DNA from: Methylomonas montana
Lineage (GTDB): Bacteria > Pseudomonadota > Gammaproteobacteria > Methylococcales > Methylomonadaceae
Length of the DNA stretch: 64,000 bases
Direction of reading: 5' to 3'
Assembly (NCBI RefSeq): GCF_030490285.1
Contig: NZ_CP129884.1
Coordinates: 2,852,001 to 2,916,000, forward strand
Under the pieces are notes generated by a model, which worked only from the letters and a program-made list of their open reading frames with translations, did not search any database and was not told where the DNA came from. The first letter of the stretch is position 1; each line of letters opens with the position of its first letter. The position numbers were made by a program, and so were the translations under genes. This document shows positions 8,550 through 16,154 of this stretch, piece by piece.

Positions 8550-9710
8550 ATGAATCCAGTTATACGATCAGTCATCTGGCTAGCCATAGCCAATATATTG
8601 TCTGGTCAAGCCTTCGGCGCCACCTTGCAGGTCGGTCCACGGCGTGCGCTCAGCTTACCCAGCGAAGCCGCCAGGCTGGCCAAGGATGGCGACACCGTCG
8701 AGATAGAAGCCGGCCTGTATTCGGGCGATGTCGCTAGTTGGCCGCAACATCGTTTGACCCTGCGCGGCGTCGGCGCACGCGCTCACCTCGAGGCCATGGG
8801 TAAGTCCGCCGAAGACAAAGCCATCTGGCTCATTAAAGGTAACGATGTGCATGTCGAGAATATAGAATTCTCCGGCGCGACTGCACCGACGTTGAACGGT
8901 GCCGGTATCCGCTTTGAAGGCACCAACCTGAGCCTAAAGAATTGCCACTTCCACCATAACCAAATGGGCATTTTGACCGGCGCCAACGCCGCCAGCGACA
9001 TACTGATAGAAGGCTCGGAATTTAACGACAACACGGTAAACTATAAACATCACGGAAAGCTCGGCCACAACATCTACATTGGCAATATCCATCGCTTTAC
9101 GTTGCGAAATTCTTATATCCATGACGCCGAAACCGGCCATAACGTCAAATCCCGTGCCCGGCAAAACTACCTGCTCTACAATCGCATTAACGACGAGCGT
9201 AACGGCTCCAGCTATCTGGTCGATCTGGCCGACGGCGGCGACGCTTATCTGATCGGCAATCTGTTTCATCAAAGCGTCGGTTCAGAAAATGCGGCGATGC
9301 TGGCTTTCGCGGCCGAACATAACCAGACCGAACCGTCGCAGCAGCTATATTTAGTGAATAACACCTTCGTCAACGATCATCCAGGCGGTTCCTTCCTCAA
9401 CAACCATAGTGTGGCTGAGGCCGTGTTAATCAATAACCTGCTGGTGGGACAAGCGACGACACTGATAGGCCCGCACCGGCAATCGCACAACATTCTGACT
9501 GAGCACCCACTATTCACGGACCCCGCCGCCTATGATTATCGTTTATTGCCGAATTCGCCGGCGATCGATCAAGGCATCGAACCGGAACGCGCAATTAGCG
9601 GTTTCCCGCTTCGCCCGGTGTTTCAGTACCGTCATCCGTCGACTATCGACCCGCGCCGACAACAGGGCCTTATCGATGTGGGGGCGTATGAATTTAACCG
9701 TGTGCGATAG
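8550..9710 (+). CDS. Secreted right-handed parallel beta-helix protein
   Basis: A 386-residue exported protein. With the start at 8550 the first 23 residues form a signal peptide ending AFGA. The rest is a beta-helix fold of the pectate-lyase/NosD type, with repeated short strands such as VENIEFSG, LSLKNCHFHHNQMGI, ILIEGSEFNDNT and LRNSYIHD. It ends in a domain often found on such proteins (LPNSPAIDQG ... DVGAYEF). The frame is open upstream to 8355 but those residues do not resemble a leader. Polysaccharide binding or lysis is the usual role; the substrate is not readable. Confidence 0.8.
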   Translation: MNPVIRSVIWLAIANILSGQAFGATLQVGPRRALSLPSEAARLAKDGDTVEIEAGLYSGDVASWPQHRLTLRGVGARAHLEAMGKSAEDKAIWLIKGNDVHVENIEFSGATAPTLNGAGIRFEGTNLSLKNCHFHHNQMGILTGANAASDILIEGSEFNDNTVNYKHHGKLGHNIYIGNIHRFTLRNSYIHDAETGHNVKSRARQNYLLYNRINDERNGSSYLVDLADGGDAYLIGNLFHQSVGSENAAMLAFAAEHNQTEPSQQLYLVNNTFVNDHPGGSFLNNHSVAEAVLINNLLVGQATTLIGPHRQSHNILTEHPLFTDPAAYDYRLLPNSPAIDQGIEPERAISGFPLRPVFQYRHPSTIDPRRQQGLIDVGAYEFNRVR

Positions 9711-9781
9711 TGTCGCTACTAAGGACTGCGGAAAAGTCGGCCGACACAGAAATTCTTCTAATGAAGGCAGTAAGGTGAGAC

Positions 9782-10108
9782 ATGAAAACGAGCAAACATT
9801 TGAACAGACTATGCCGGCTGGTGCTGTTAATCGGTCCATTCATGCTGGCGCTCCCTGCCAATTCGGCTTATGCGGAAAATACCCACACCAGCCCGCCATC
9901 CGCCGCCAGTAAAATGCGCCCGAAAGAACAACGTGACTCGAAATATACCGGCTATGAAGTGGACGGCCGCACTTCCGCTTCGGTGCTGACCGCCAAACGC
10001 AGCCACAGCGTCGCCCGAGAAGACAAAGTGGGTTTGGCGGTTTATTCGGGCGTTTTCGTGATCGGCCTAATTATCTTTTTTGCGCAACAGTTGAACCGGA
10101 AGAAGTAA
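9782..10108 (+). CDS. Small exported protein with C-terminal membrane anchor
   Basis: A 108-residue hypothetical protein. It has an N-terminal signal sequence ending near SAYA (residue 31), a polar periplasmic middle of about 45 residues, and one C-terminal transmembrane helix (about 85-101) followed by a basic cap. An AAGGTGAG ribosome site precedes the ATG. It lies 71 bases behind the beta-helix gene on the same strand and may be co-transcribed with it. I recognise no family. Confidence 0.65.
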   Translation: MKTSKHLNRLCRLVLLIGPFMLALPANSAYAENTHTSPPSAASKMRPKEQRDSKYTGYEVDGRTSASVLTAKRSHSVAREDKVGLAVYSGVFVIGLIIFFAQQLNRKK

Positions 10109-10184
10109 AACCGGCTAAAACACCGACAAACTCCGCTAAGCTAGGCGTCGGGAAGTGTCAGCGCGCAATCAGACCATTCAGCCG

Positions 10185-10592
10185 TCAATCGTCCAACACA
10201 AAATCGCGCGACTCTTTCATGCTTTCCAGGAAGTTAAACAAGCGCTGCGGGCTAATCAGACAACCGGCTGCCGATTTTCGCGGCATGATCTCCACTAGTA
10301 CGCCCTGCTTAGCCAGTTTATTCAAGGTCTGATAGATAAAACACTCCAGCGATTCCGGAACCGCCTTGAAACCCTGCCATTCGCCGGCTGCCGCGTCGTC
10401 GGCATAGCGTTTGTAGGGCCAAAAAGGCTGAGTCTCTCGTCCTTCGACCTGCCGAGTGATCCATTGAGAGCCGTCCTTCAATCCCCACACTTCGTCCATT
10501 TCGACGATGCGATACATGAAATACTCCAGTAACTCTTCATCGGTCATGGTTTGGGCCGCGATATATTCGTCTTCGTAAGGTTCGTAGCGCAT
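10185..10592 (-). CDS. DUF2750-like protein
   Basis: A 135-residue cytoplasmic protein. The pattern EVWGLKDGSQWITR, then PFWPYKRYADDAAAGEW, then a predicted helix and VLVEIMP resembles the DUF2750 family of uncharacterised small proteins. It is unusually acidic at both ends. No partner is adjacent. Function unknown. Confidence 0.6.
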   Translation of the reverse strand: MRYEPYEDEYIAAQTMTDEELLEYFMYRIVEMDEVWGLKDGSQWITRQVEGRETQPFWPYKRYADDAAAGEWQGFKAVPESLECFIYQTLNKLAKQGVLVEIMPRKSAAGCLISPQRLFNFLESMKESRDFVLDD

Positions 10593-10947
10593 AGTCGGTT
10601 TCTGTTGATGGGAAAACTAAAATCCAGCAAAAACCACACCATGCTTCAAAGTGCTTTTCGACGCGCCACAAACTCGCTGGCAATGAAGCAAAAGTGCCCA
10701 TCGCCGGCAAAACACCTAATCCGGTCTATGTCGGATATACGACAAATGTAAAATAAGGCGATGCGCCACCCTGACCAAGTCCAACAAAAATCTGTCCGCT
10801 ATCGAATGACTTAATACGGCAATACAACGCACACGGCCTGCTCCCTCCGTCCCCTCGGTTATCCAGCCCCCGATATTACCGATTAACCGTGAATGGTTTA
10901 GCCATAAGCTGTATAGTTGCCTGCCTTAAATACCACCAGCCTGAACC
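10593..10947. other. Intergenic region without recognisable content
   Basis: These 355 bases lie between the divergent DUF2750-like and RRM genes. I see no coding frame with a ribosome site, no hairpin with a T-tail and no repeat. It presumably holds the two promoters. Confidence 0.35.
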
Positions 10948-11211
10948 ATGAAAATCTTGATACGCAATCTTGCTCGCACCACCACGGAAACAGAATTGCG
11001 GGCGATGTTCGAAGAACACGGCACCGTCCAGTCCTGCGCATTGGTCATCGATAAAGACACCCAACTATCCAAAGGCTTTGGCTTCGTCGAGATGCCCAAA
11101 CCCGGCGAAGCCAAGGTGGCTATCAAGCTACTGAACGGTCAGGAAGTGGACGGCAGCAAGATTCGCGTCAAAAAAGCCGAAACCAAACCCGGCGGCGAAG
11201 CGGATGACTAG
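10948..11211 (+). CDS. RRM-type RNA-binding protein
   Basis: An 87-residue single RNA-recognition-motif protein. RNP2 (ILIRNL, residues 3-8) and RNP1 (KGFGFVEM, about residues 42-49) are intact, with the aromatic residues that stack on RNA bases. A basic/polar tail follows. Such small bacterial RRM proteins occur in cyanobacteria and many proteobacteria and are often cold-responsive. Its last 8 bases overlap the start of the VF530-like gene. Confidence 0.9.
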   Translation: MKILIRNLARTTTETELRAMFEEHGTVQSCALVIDKDTQLSKGFGFVEMPKPGEAKVAIKLLNGQEVDGSKIRVKKAETKPGGEADD

Positions 11212-11437
11212 ATCAAGCAGCCAAGATCCGCTGCACGGTGTGACATTGGAAATGCTGCTGACCCGGTTAGTGGAAAAATACGGCTGGGAAGAGCTGGCTA
11301 GCTGCATAGACATCAAATGCTTCGCCAACGATCCCAGCATCACTTCCAGCCTTAAGTTTCTGCGCAAAACGCCGTGGGCCAGGCAAAAAGTCGAGGCGCT
11401 TTATCTGCACAGCCCTTGGCCTGCCGACGACGATTAG
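11204..11437 (+). CDS. VF530-family DNA-binding protein
   Basis: A 77-residue protein of the VF530 (DUF2132) family: [22 protein letters not shown] followed by the typical [22 protein letters not shown] segment and a short tail. The solved family member folds as a small helical protein suggested to bind DNA. The start codon lies 8 bases inside the upstream RRM gene, so the two are probably translated together. Confidence 0.85.
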   Translation: MTRSSSQDPLHGVTLEMLLTRLVEKYGWEELASCIDIKCFANDPSITSSLKFLRKTPWARQKVEALYLHSPWPADDD

Positions 11438-11459
11438 CCACAACCCCAGGCATTGAAGT

Positions 11460-11825
11460 CTAACCGGCTTCGGCTAATTGCTTGCCGATCACGGCTGGCA
11501 GTTGCTTGGGCGCTTTAATCCGCAGCTGCTTATTGACGTTAAAACGGCCGAATACCACTTCGATATCGCCAACCGTCACCCCAAACTCTTTCGCCAAAAA
11601 ACGCACCATATGGTCGGTCGCCTTACCGCCAACTGGCGCGGCAGTCACGCTGACCTTCAATTGCTGCCCCTTGGGCTTGCCGATGGCATCCTGCTTGGCG
11701 CTAGGCGTGCCGAGAATATTCAGCACCAACACTTCGCCATCCCAGCCACAAAAGGCATCGATCGCCAATCCCTTGCCGGTTTCCTTGTTGCCGCCCTTTG
11801 CTTTTGATTTTTTTACTTTTGCCAT
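11460..11825 (-). CDS. UPF0235/DUF167 (YggU-like) protein
   Basis: A 121-residue protein of the YggU/DUF167 family. The core LNILGTPSAKQDAIG, LKVSVTAAPVGGKATDHMVRFLAKEFGV and FGRFNVNKQLRI matches the family's central sheet. The lysine-rich N-terminus (KKSKAKGGNK) is an extension. I chose the start at 11825 because the 12 residues encoded further upstream (to 11861) look unrelated. Function unknown. It is convergent with the VF530-like gene. Confidence 0.8.
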   Translation of the reverse strand: MAKVKKSKAKGGNKETGKGLAIDAFCGWDGEVLVLNILGTPSAKQDAIGKPKGQQLKVSVTAAPVGGKATDHMVRFLAKEFGVTVGDIEVVFGRFNVNKQLRIKAPKQLPAVIGKQLAEAG

Positions 11826-12232
11826 TGACCGATAGGTACTCCATAAATTGATACATAACAAGATACAAGAAATCTGCCGGCTCGGGCAGTTTCCAATGAT
11901 TGCTTAAGCTTGCCGATTTTATCCGCTTCGCCGTTGCTTGGACGATGCTCCATCCCCCTACACTGATTAACACCAATGCGACAGCCCCACAATATGTGTG
12001 GCGACGATAGCATCCGTCATTACAAACGTAGTGTATAACAGCACCGTCGTCACCGGATTCGGCTCCAACTCGATCGCCAGCTTAAGCGGAATCGAAACAA
12101 CTTGAATCCCGCCGCCGGAAAAGGAGTATAAGTTTAATTTCGGATTGTTTCGATTCGTTGGTGTTCACTGGCAGACAGGCATCATTTCCATGATTTTCAG
12201 AAACCCCCCATCGATCATTCGGAGCAAACACC
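11826..12232. other. Intergenic region, no gene seen
   Basis: About 400 bases between the DUF167 gene and the 35-residue ORF. It contains a purine-rich AAGGAGTATAAG string near 12121 that resembles a ribosome site but has no start codon after it. Nothing else is supported. Confidence 0.3.
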
Positions 12233-12340
12233 ATGAGCAAAATGCAAAAAAGCAATAAAGAAAACAAGAAACAACCCTCGCTAAGCCCAAAAGAAAAAAA
12301 GGCCGCGAAAAAAGCCAAGAAAGAAACCATGAGTCAATAA
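12233..12340 (+). CDS. Small lysine-rich protein (35 aa)
   Basis: A short frame starting MSKMQKSNKENKK and ending KKETMSQ, 35 residues, with about 40 percent lysine by eye. A GGAG ribosome site lies 8 bases before the ATG, and a stem-loop (12346-12353 with 12381-12388) follows the stop. Similar tiny KEKKAAKKAKK-type proteins occur across proteobacteria, from memory. The charge suggests nucleic-acid or ribosome contact, but the role is unknown. Confidence 0.6.
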   Translation: MSKMQKSNKENKKQPSLSPKEKKAAKKAKKETMSQ

Positions 12341-12345
12341 CGACA

Positions 12346-12431
12346 AACTCGGCTGGGGATTCTGCGTAAATTCCGGATAGGCCGAGTTCGAAAAGCCATT
12401 GTGCGCGGGCACAAAAGCGTGCCCACCGTAC
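12346..12431 (+). repeat. Stem-loop and REP-like element
   Basis: An 8-bp stem (12346-12353 with 12381-12388) follows the small lysine-rich gene. It is followed by a palindromic unit (12403-12431, gggcac/gtgccc arms) that recurs at 13762-13791 and 14684-14713. It is likely a dispersed intergenic palindrome; the first stem may end the upstream transcript. Confidence 0.5.
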
Positions 12432-12488
12432 ATGGCTTGTTGGGATAATTAAAAAATTAGTGCAGACTGAGCGAACTTACAATCCTTT

Positions 12489-13010
12489 GTGACTGCCATG
12501 CCTATTTTCATCGTCTGCTGTTTAGTATTAACCACGCTGATTCAAACTCAGAACCCATATCTACCCTTACTGAATATCGAGGCCGTATGGGTTTCCGCCG
12601 TTTGCCTCGCGGTATTGTTCCTGGCTAGCGGATGCTTGAAACTAGCGCCCAGCAGTATCTGGCATGACGGTTTCGCCTGTTCCAGCTTATGGGCTTGGTA
12701 CGGTTACTGGAAACCGCTGTTCAGCGAAGGCTCGCCCCAGTTTAGTGTGTTTCCGGTTTATTTCGCCCTGCTCAGCACCTGGATGCTGCTTGGCTTTATT
12801 AACAGAAGCCCGCGGTTTGATTGGGAATCGCAACAGGATTTACGGCATCTGCAAAAATACTTATCTCGGGTTGATCCGTGCTTGTTGGCCGCTCTCGTAC
12901 TAGTCTGCCTGGCGTTTCCCGAACATTATTTGTCCTATCCGCTTACCATGACTCTATTCATTGTGCGTAGCGCTTTTCATCGCGGCCTGGAGATTATCGA
13001 TCGCTTGTGA
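12489..13010 (+). CDS. Hypothetical inner-membrane protein, about four to five helices
   Basis: A 173-residue protein with hydrophobic segments at about 3-18, 31-50, 77-100 and 131-160. The cytoplasmic stretch between them is polar (RSPRFDWESQQDLRHLQKYLSRVD). The start is uncertain: GTG at 12489 or ATG at 12498. I recognise no family or motif. It stands alone between repeat elements. Confidence 0.65.
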   Translation: MTAMPIFIVCCLVLTTLIQTQNPYLPLLNIEAVWVSAVCLAVLFLASGCLKLAPSSIWHDGFACSSLWAWYGYWKPLFSEGSPQFSVFPVYFALLSTWMLLGFINRSPRFDWESQQDLRHLQKYLSRVDPCLLAALVLVCLAFPEHYLSYPLTMTLFIVRSAFHRGLEIIDRL

Positions 13011-13099
13011 ATGGGTGAAAATCGGGGGTCGGCCATTCAATAAAGCCTCGCAATAGCCAAGCATTATTTTTATAACCTAGCATTCCAATATGCCCCCAA

Positions 13100-13136
13100 C
13101 ATGCGTCCGATTACGCAACGTCAATCGGAACTACGC
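13100..13136. repeat. Dispersed palindrome (tccgatta type), copy 1
   Basis: A short palindromic unit whose arms read tccgatta / taatcgga-like. Better copies lie at 14530-14571 and 15115-15156. It is a typical intergenic repeat of this genome. Confidence 0.5.
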
Positions 13137-13214
13137 AAGCTGGGGTAGCATTGTCATGCCGAAGTGTGGAGATCATGAGTGTTAGCTTGCTTTTCGCAAC
13201 CCAACCTGCGTGGC

Positions 13215-13631
13215 TCACTTATTTTTCAGCAAATCGCGAATTTCGGTCAGCAGAATCTCTTCGTTGCTGGGCGCCGGTGGAGCCGCTGGTGCTTCCTCGG
13301 CTTTTTTCTTAAACGAATACAATATTTTGATAATCAGAAAGATTGCCGCCGCAACAATCGTAAAATCGATCAAGGTTTGAATAAATTTTCCATAGCTGAT
13401 GACCACGGCAGGTACATCAACCCCAGCAGCGTTTTTCGACGCTTCCTTGATAGTAACCGCCAAATCCGAAAAATCCACGCCGCCCAGAATCACGCCTATC
13501 GGCGGCATAACCACATCGGCCACCAGCGAAGACACTATTTTCCCGAATGCGCCGCCGATAATCACCCCCACGGCCATATCGACGACATTGCCTTTCATCG
13601 CAAATTCTTTAAATTCTTGAAGCATCCCCAT
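13215..13631 (-). CDS. mscL: Large-conductance mechanosensitive channel
   Basis: A 138-residue homopentameric inner-membrane channel that opens under membrane tension to release solutes in hypo-osmotic shock. The amphipathic N-terminus ([20 protein letters not shown]) leads into the pore helix TM1 ([22 protein letters not shown]). TM2 lies at about 82-104, and the C-terminal helical bundle ends [23 protein letters not shown] ribosome site precedes the ATG. Length is normal. Confidence 0.97.
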   Translation of the reverse strand: MGMLQEFKEFAMKGNVVDMAVGVIIGGAFGKIVSSLVADVVMPPIGVILGGVDFSDLAVTIKEASKNAAGVDVPAVVISYGKFIQTLIDFTIVAAAIFLIIKILYSFKKKAEEAPAAPPAPSNEEILLTEIRDLLKNK

Positions 13632-13738
13632 TACAAACTCCCCTTATACATAGTTGTTGTTAGGATTTTGATCGATAAGTAGACATGACCTCATGCCTGG
13701 AAATAGTATGGCATGAAATAGCAATCAGGTAATACCAG

Positions 13739-13876
13739 CCGAAGCATGCCCGATCATTTCCGCATGGGCACAAAAAGCGTGTCCACCCTACCGGCTACGC
13801 AAATGGGACGGTTTTTTCCCGTATGCCGCGCCGAGCACCGGCGCTTTTGGCGAGATTAGCCCGACAGGGGATACGA
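13739..13876. repeat. Composite dispersed repeat, copy A (partial)
   Basis: Carries the REP-like palindrome (13762-13791) followed by the segment cccgtatgccgcgccgagca and its continuation to about 13876. The full-length version is at 14657-15156. It directly abuts the end of the antitoxin gene. Confidence 0.7.
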
Positions 13877-13882
13877 CTATTT

Positions 13883-14110
13883 TCAAGCCGCCCGATACTG
13901 CCGCACATCAATCTCCACGCCGGCATTAATAGCGGACTCGGCCTGATTCAGAATCGAACGAGTGATGTCTTCGCTAAAATATTCTTCGCCGCAGTTATTA
14001 CAAATCTGCGCCGGCACGTTTTTAAACACCAACGTTGCAGAGCCTCGTTCCAGAGTCAGGCTAGCTGTGCCGTTGACGGTTTCCCCATGTTTACAAATCG
14101 GACACTTCAT
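13883..14110 (-). CDS. YgiT-type zinc-finger antitoxin (MqsA N-terminal-like)
   Basis: A 75-residue antitoxin-like protein. Two Cys-x2-Cys knuckles (CPIC at residues 3-6 and CNNC near 37-40) form the zinc finger, followed by GEEYFSEDI and a short helical tail. This is the stand-alone YgiT/DUF4258-partner type, without the helix-turn-helix of full MqsA. The start at 14110 (MKCPIC) is the family one; upstream codons to 14140 are toxin sequence in another frame. Its ATG overlaps the TGA of a truncated toxin remnant, as in an intact toxin-antitoxin operon. Confidence 0.8.
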   Translation of the reverse strand: MKCPICKHGETVNGTASLTLERGSATLVFKNVPAQICNNCGEEYFSEDITRSILNQAESAINAGVEIDVRQYRAA

Positions 14111-14214
14111 GGACGTTTCCTCTTGAAGTCTTTTTCCCAAAGAGTGCGGCTTGGTTGATAAGCCGTGATAACAATAATCTCACCATCTTGGCCGTTGCGA
14201 AAGCTGGAGTTTGG
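14107..14214 (-). pseudogene. 3' remnant of a DUF4258-type toxin gene
   Basis: The minus-strand frame ending at the TGA 14107-14109 encodes 35 residues closing with EIIVITAYQPSRTLWEKDF and a basic tail. This is the typical end of the DUF4258 (RelE-like) toxin that sits upstream of YgiT antitoxins. Directly before it in frame is a TAA (14215-14217), and further upstream the DNA becomes a dispersed repeat, so the N-terminal two-thirds of the toxin are missing. The 4-base stop/start overlap with the antitoxin is preserved. Confidence 0.7.
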
Positions 14215-14240
14215 TTACCAGTAATTGAGCTTTTCCGGTG

Positions 14241-14571
14241 GGATGTGGTTTTTCCCGTATGCCGCGCCGAGCACCGGAGCTTTTGGCGAGATCAGCCCGT
14301 CAGGGGAGCGGCAGGGATGCCGCTCGTTTTCGGAGGGCTAGGACAGCCCTTCCGAAAACCCTCGACAAAAGCTTCGGAGAGCAGGATTCAAGCGGCATCC
14401 GGGTCGCTTTTTCTTTGGATACTTTCTTTTGGCGACGCGAAAGAAAGTATCGCGGCCGCCGGTCCGCGAACCGGCATTAGATTAAAGTTCGCGGTAGCGA
14501 CACAACTAAAACCAAGGCATTTCAATCAAACATGCGTCCGATTACGCTAACGCTAATCGGACCTACGGCCC
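14241..14571. repeat. Composite dispersed repeat, copy B
   Basis: About 330 bases nearly matching copy C (14657-15156) from the cccgtatgccg segment to the tccgatta palindrome, but lacking the REP-like head and an internal stretch. Open frames inside it are repeat-encoded and not credible genes. It replaces the 5' part of the toxin gene. Confidence 0.7.
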
Positions 14572-14599
14572 TTTCTTTTGGCGACGCACAAATTTTTAT

Positions 14600-14624
14600 C
14601 GTTCCCACGTTCCACGTGGGAACG
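14600..14624. repeat. Inverted repeat (cgttcccacg / cgtgggaacg)
   Basis: A perfect 10-bp palindrome with a 5-base loop, followed by cagacgctccagcgtc. A related degenerate copy lies at 15590-15635. It is a REP-like intergenic element. Confidence 0.6.
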
Positions 14625-14656
14625 CATATCCAGACGCTCCAGCGTCACAATCAATA

Positions 14657-15156
14657 CCAGTCAAAGCATGCCCGATCATTTCCGCGTGGGCACAAAAAGC
14701 GTGCTCACCCTACGCAAATGGGACGGTTTTTCCCGTATGCCGCGCCGAGCACCGGAGCTTTTGGCGAGATCAGCCCGCAGGGGAGCGACAGGGATGCCGC
14801 TCGTTTTCGGAGGGGCAGGAAGCCCCTTCCGAAAATCCTCGGCAAAAACGAGGAGCGCAGGATTAAAGCGGCATTCGGGTCGCCTGCTGACTCACGCCAT
14901 CCAGGCGTTCGCACTTCGTGCGCCGATAGCGTCCAAATCTGCTCCCGGCAGATTTGTCTTTGGATACTTTCTTTTGGCGACGCAAAAGAAAGTATCGCGG
15001 CTGCCGGTCCGCGAAACGGGTTAAACAAAGCTTCGCGGCAGCGAAACATTATTTCAAGACGACGCAGAGCGTCTGCTGCGGCATCCCCACGTTGGAAAGT
15101 ATTTCAATTAAAACATGCGTCCGATTACGCTAACGCTAATCGGACCTACGGCCCTG
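14657..15156. repeat. Composite dispersed repeat, copy C (most complete)
   Basis: The longest copy: REP-like head (14684-14713), gccgcgccgag core, a GC-rich body with inverted segments (ggaggggcaggaagcccctt), a tttggatactttcttttggc stretch, and the tccgatta palindrome at the end (15115-15156). Its end overlaps the 3' codons of a small minus-strand ORF. Confidence 0.7.
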
Positions 15157-15249
15157 ACCAGGTACTTGGCGAGTATCCCTGGGGGCATGTGGATTTCCCT
15201 GGTTCCGCATTCGAGGATTCCAATTTGGATCATTTTTTCTTTCACCCAT
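15136..15249 (-). CDS. Small protein with repeat-derived C-terminus (37 aa)
   Basis: A 37-residue frame starting MGERKNDPNWNPRMRNQGNP, rich in Asn, Arg and Pro. An AGGAG ribosome site lies 5 bases before the ATG within an A/T-rich leader. The last few residues (about GRRSD) and the stop fall inside the dispersed repeat ending at 15156, so the native end was probably replaced by repeat insertion. It may be a functional small protein or a truncated remnant; no function known. Confidence 0.5.
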   Translation of the reverse strand: MGERKNDPNWNPRMRNQGNPHAPRDTRQVPGQGRRSD

Positions 15250-15642
15250 AAAAACTCCTAATTTTTTTAAGTTACTGGGGAATTGAGAGAATCATTAAGT
15301 CGTCAATACCGCTTACGTGGTTTGGCTATAGTTTTGCTTAACGTGCATCAATCTAACGAATCCGCAGCGAGGTCATCTGAATGGCGAAGGCTTAGGTGGA
15401 TCCTGCTGCAATTAGAGCTGTAGGGCGCATAAGCGATAGCGTCATGCGCCAATTGTTTAAATGCCATCCGGCGGAAGGCGCTACGCTTTTCCGCCCCACA
15501 TCACCCACACTTGCTTTCCCCACAATTCAAACAATTCAAACAAGTCATACACCCATCCATCAACACCATCGCCTTGGTGCTGCACTTATCCCACGTTCCA
15601 ACGTGGAAATGCATCCCCAGACGCGCCAGCGTCACTAGCCGA
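15250..15642. other. Intergenic scar with duplicated nrdJb end
   Basis: Apart from the leader of the 37-residue ORF, this region holds a fragment of the nrdJb 3' end (15508-15588, listed separately) and a degenerate copy of the cccacgttccacgtggg repeat (15590-15635). No intact gene is seen. Confidence 0.5.
15508..15588 (-). repeat. Duplicated 3' end of nrdJb
   Basis: 81 bases nearly identical to the last coding bases of nrdJb (16162-16233). In the minus frame it encodes the same tail (KCSTKAMVLMDGCMTCLNC...) with a 9-base internal duplication that repeats Leu-Asn-Cys. It lies about 650 bases downstream of the real gene end, beyond a two-gene insert. Confidence 0.85.
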
Positions 15643-15858
15643 TCAAGCCGCCTGTAAATCCCGTAAAGGCAAATGCGACAACGCCAAAGACCGAATATCC
15701 GTCTTCTTACTAGCATGCTGGACATCGATCCCGACCAACGCACCATCACCATCAAAATCCAACACGACGCCATCGGCGACCTCGTCGGAATCCACAGATG
15801 GCCTATCCGTTAAATGGATATATAAAGAATCGGTTGCAGGGTCGTAACTCAGTTTCAT
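15643..15858 (-). CDS. DUF2283 protein
   Basis: A 71-residue DUF2283 protein: MKLSYDPATDSLYIHL, then the acidic strand VADGVVLDFDGDGALVGIDVQHASKK. It follows its 73-residue partner with a 3-base gap, the usual arrangement of this pair. The pair resembles a small toxin-antitoxin-like module, but activity is not established. It lies between two copies of the nrdJb 3' end. Confidence 0.85.
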   Translation of the reverse strand: MKLSYDPATDSLYIHLTDRPSVDSDEVADGVVLDFDGDGALVGIDVQHASKKTDIRSLALSHLPLRDLQAA

Positions 15859-15861
15859 GGT

Positions 15862-16083
15862 TTAAATCTCCGCGTTATGGATGGTCACCCCATCTTCTAG
15901 GGTCACTACACGTAAATATTTATTCAGCTCAGACACAAACACCCAATGGCGTATTCGCCCATCCTCCTGAATTTCGCGGCAAGCAGGGTTCGATAACGCC
16001 GACTGGCACCATTCCAATCTAATGTAAGGGCGCTTTGCCAATACATCGTTACGAAAATATTCCGTCGTGATGATTTCGTTCAT
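15862..16083 (-). CDS. Partner of DUF2283 protein, putative toxin-like
   Basis: A 73-residue protein of an unnamed family regularly found just upstream of DUF2283 genes. It is recognisable by RPYIRLEWCQSAL, DGRIRHWVFVSELNKYLRVVTLEDG and an IHNA end. Family members often run a few residues further past HNA, so the C-terminus may be slightly short. Three start codons are stacked (GTG GTG ATG at 16081-16089); I chose the ATG. A role as the toxic half of a toxin-antitoxin-like pair is inference. Confidence 0.65.
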   Translation of the reverse strand: MNEIITTEYFRNDVLAKRPYIRLEWCQSALSNPACREIQEDGRIRHWVFVSELNKYLRVVTLEDGVTIHNAEI

Positions 16084-16154
16084 CACCACACTGTAAACCG
16101 CATAATTGAAATTCGCCAGCGGATCAAAAAATCGACAATCGATTTAATCCGACA

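Noticed and set aside
14532-15251. Plus-strand open frames of up to 239 codons in the repeat cluster
   Set aside because: They consist of dispersed-repeat sequence read through; no ribosome site and no protein-like conservation.
15501-15773. Minus-strand frame ending with a copy of the NrdJb tail
   Set aside because: Only the tail is homologous; the rest is out of frame with the DUF2283 gene. Treated as a duplicated fragment, not a gene.
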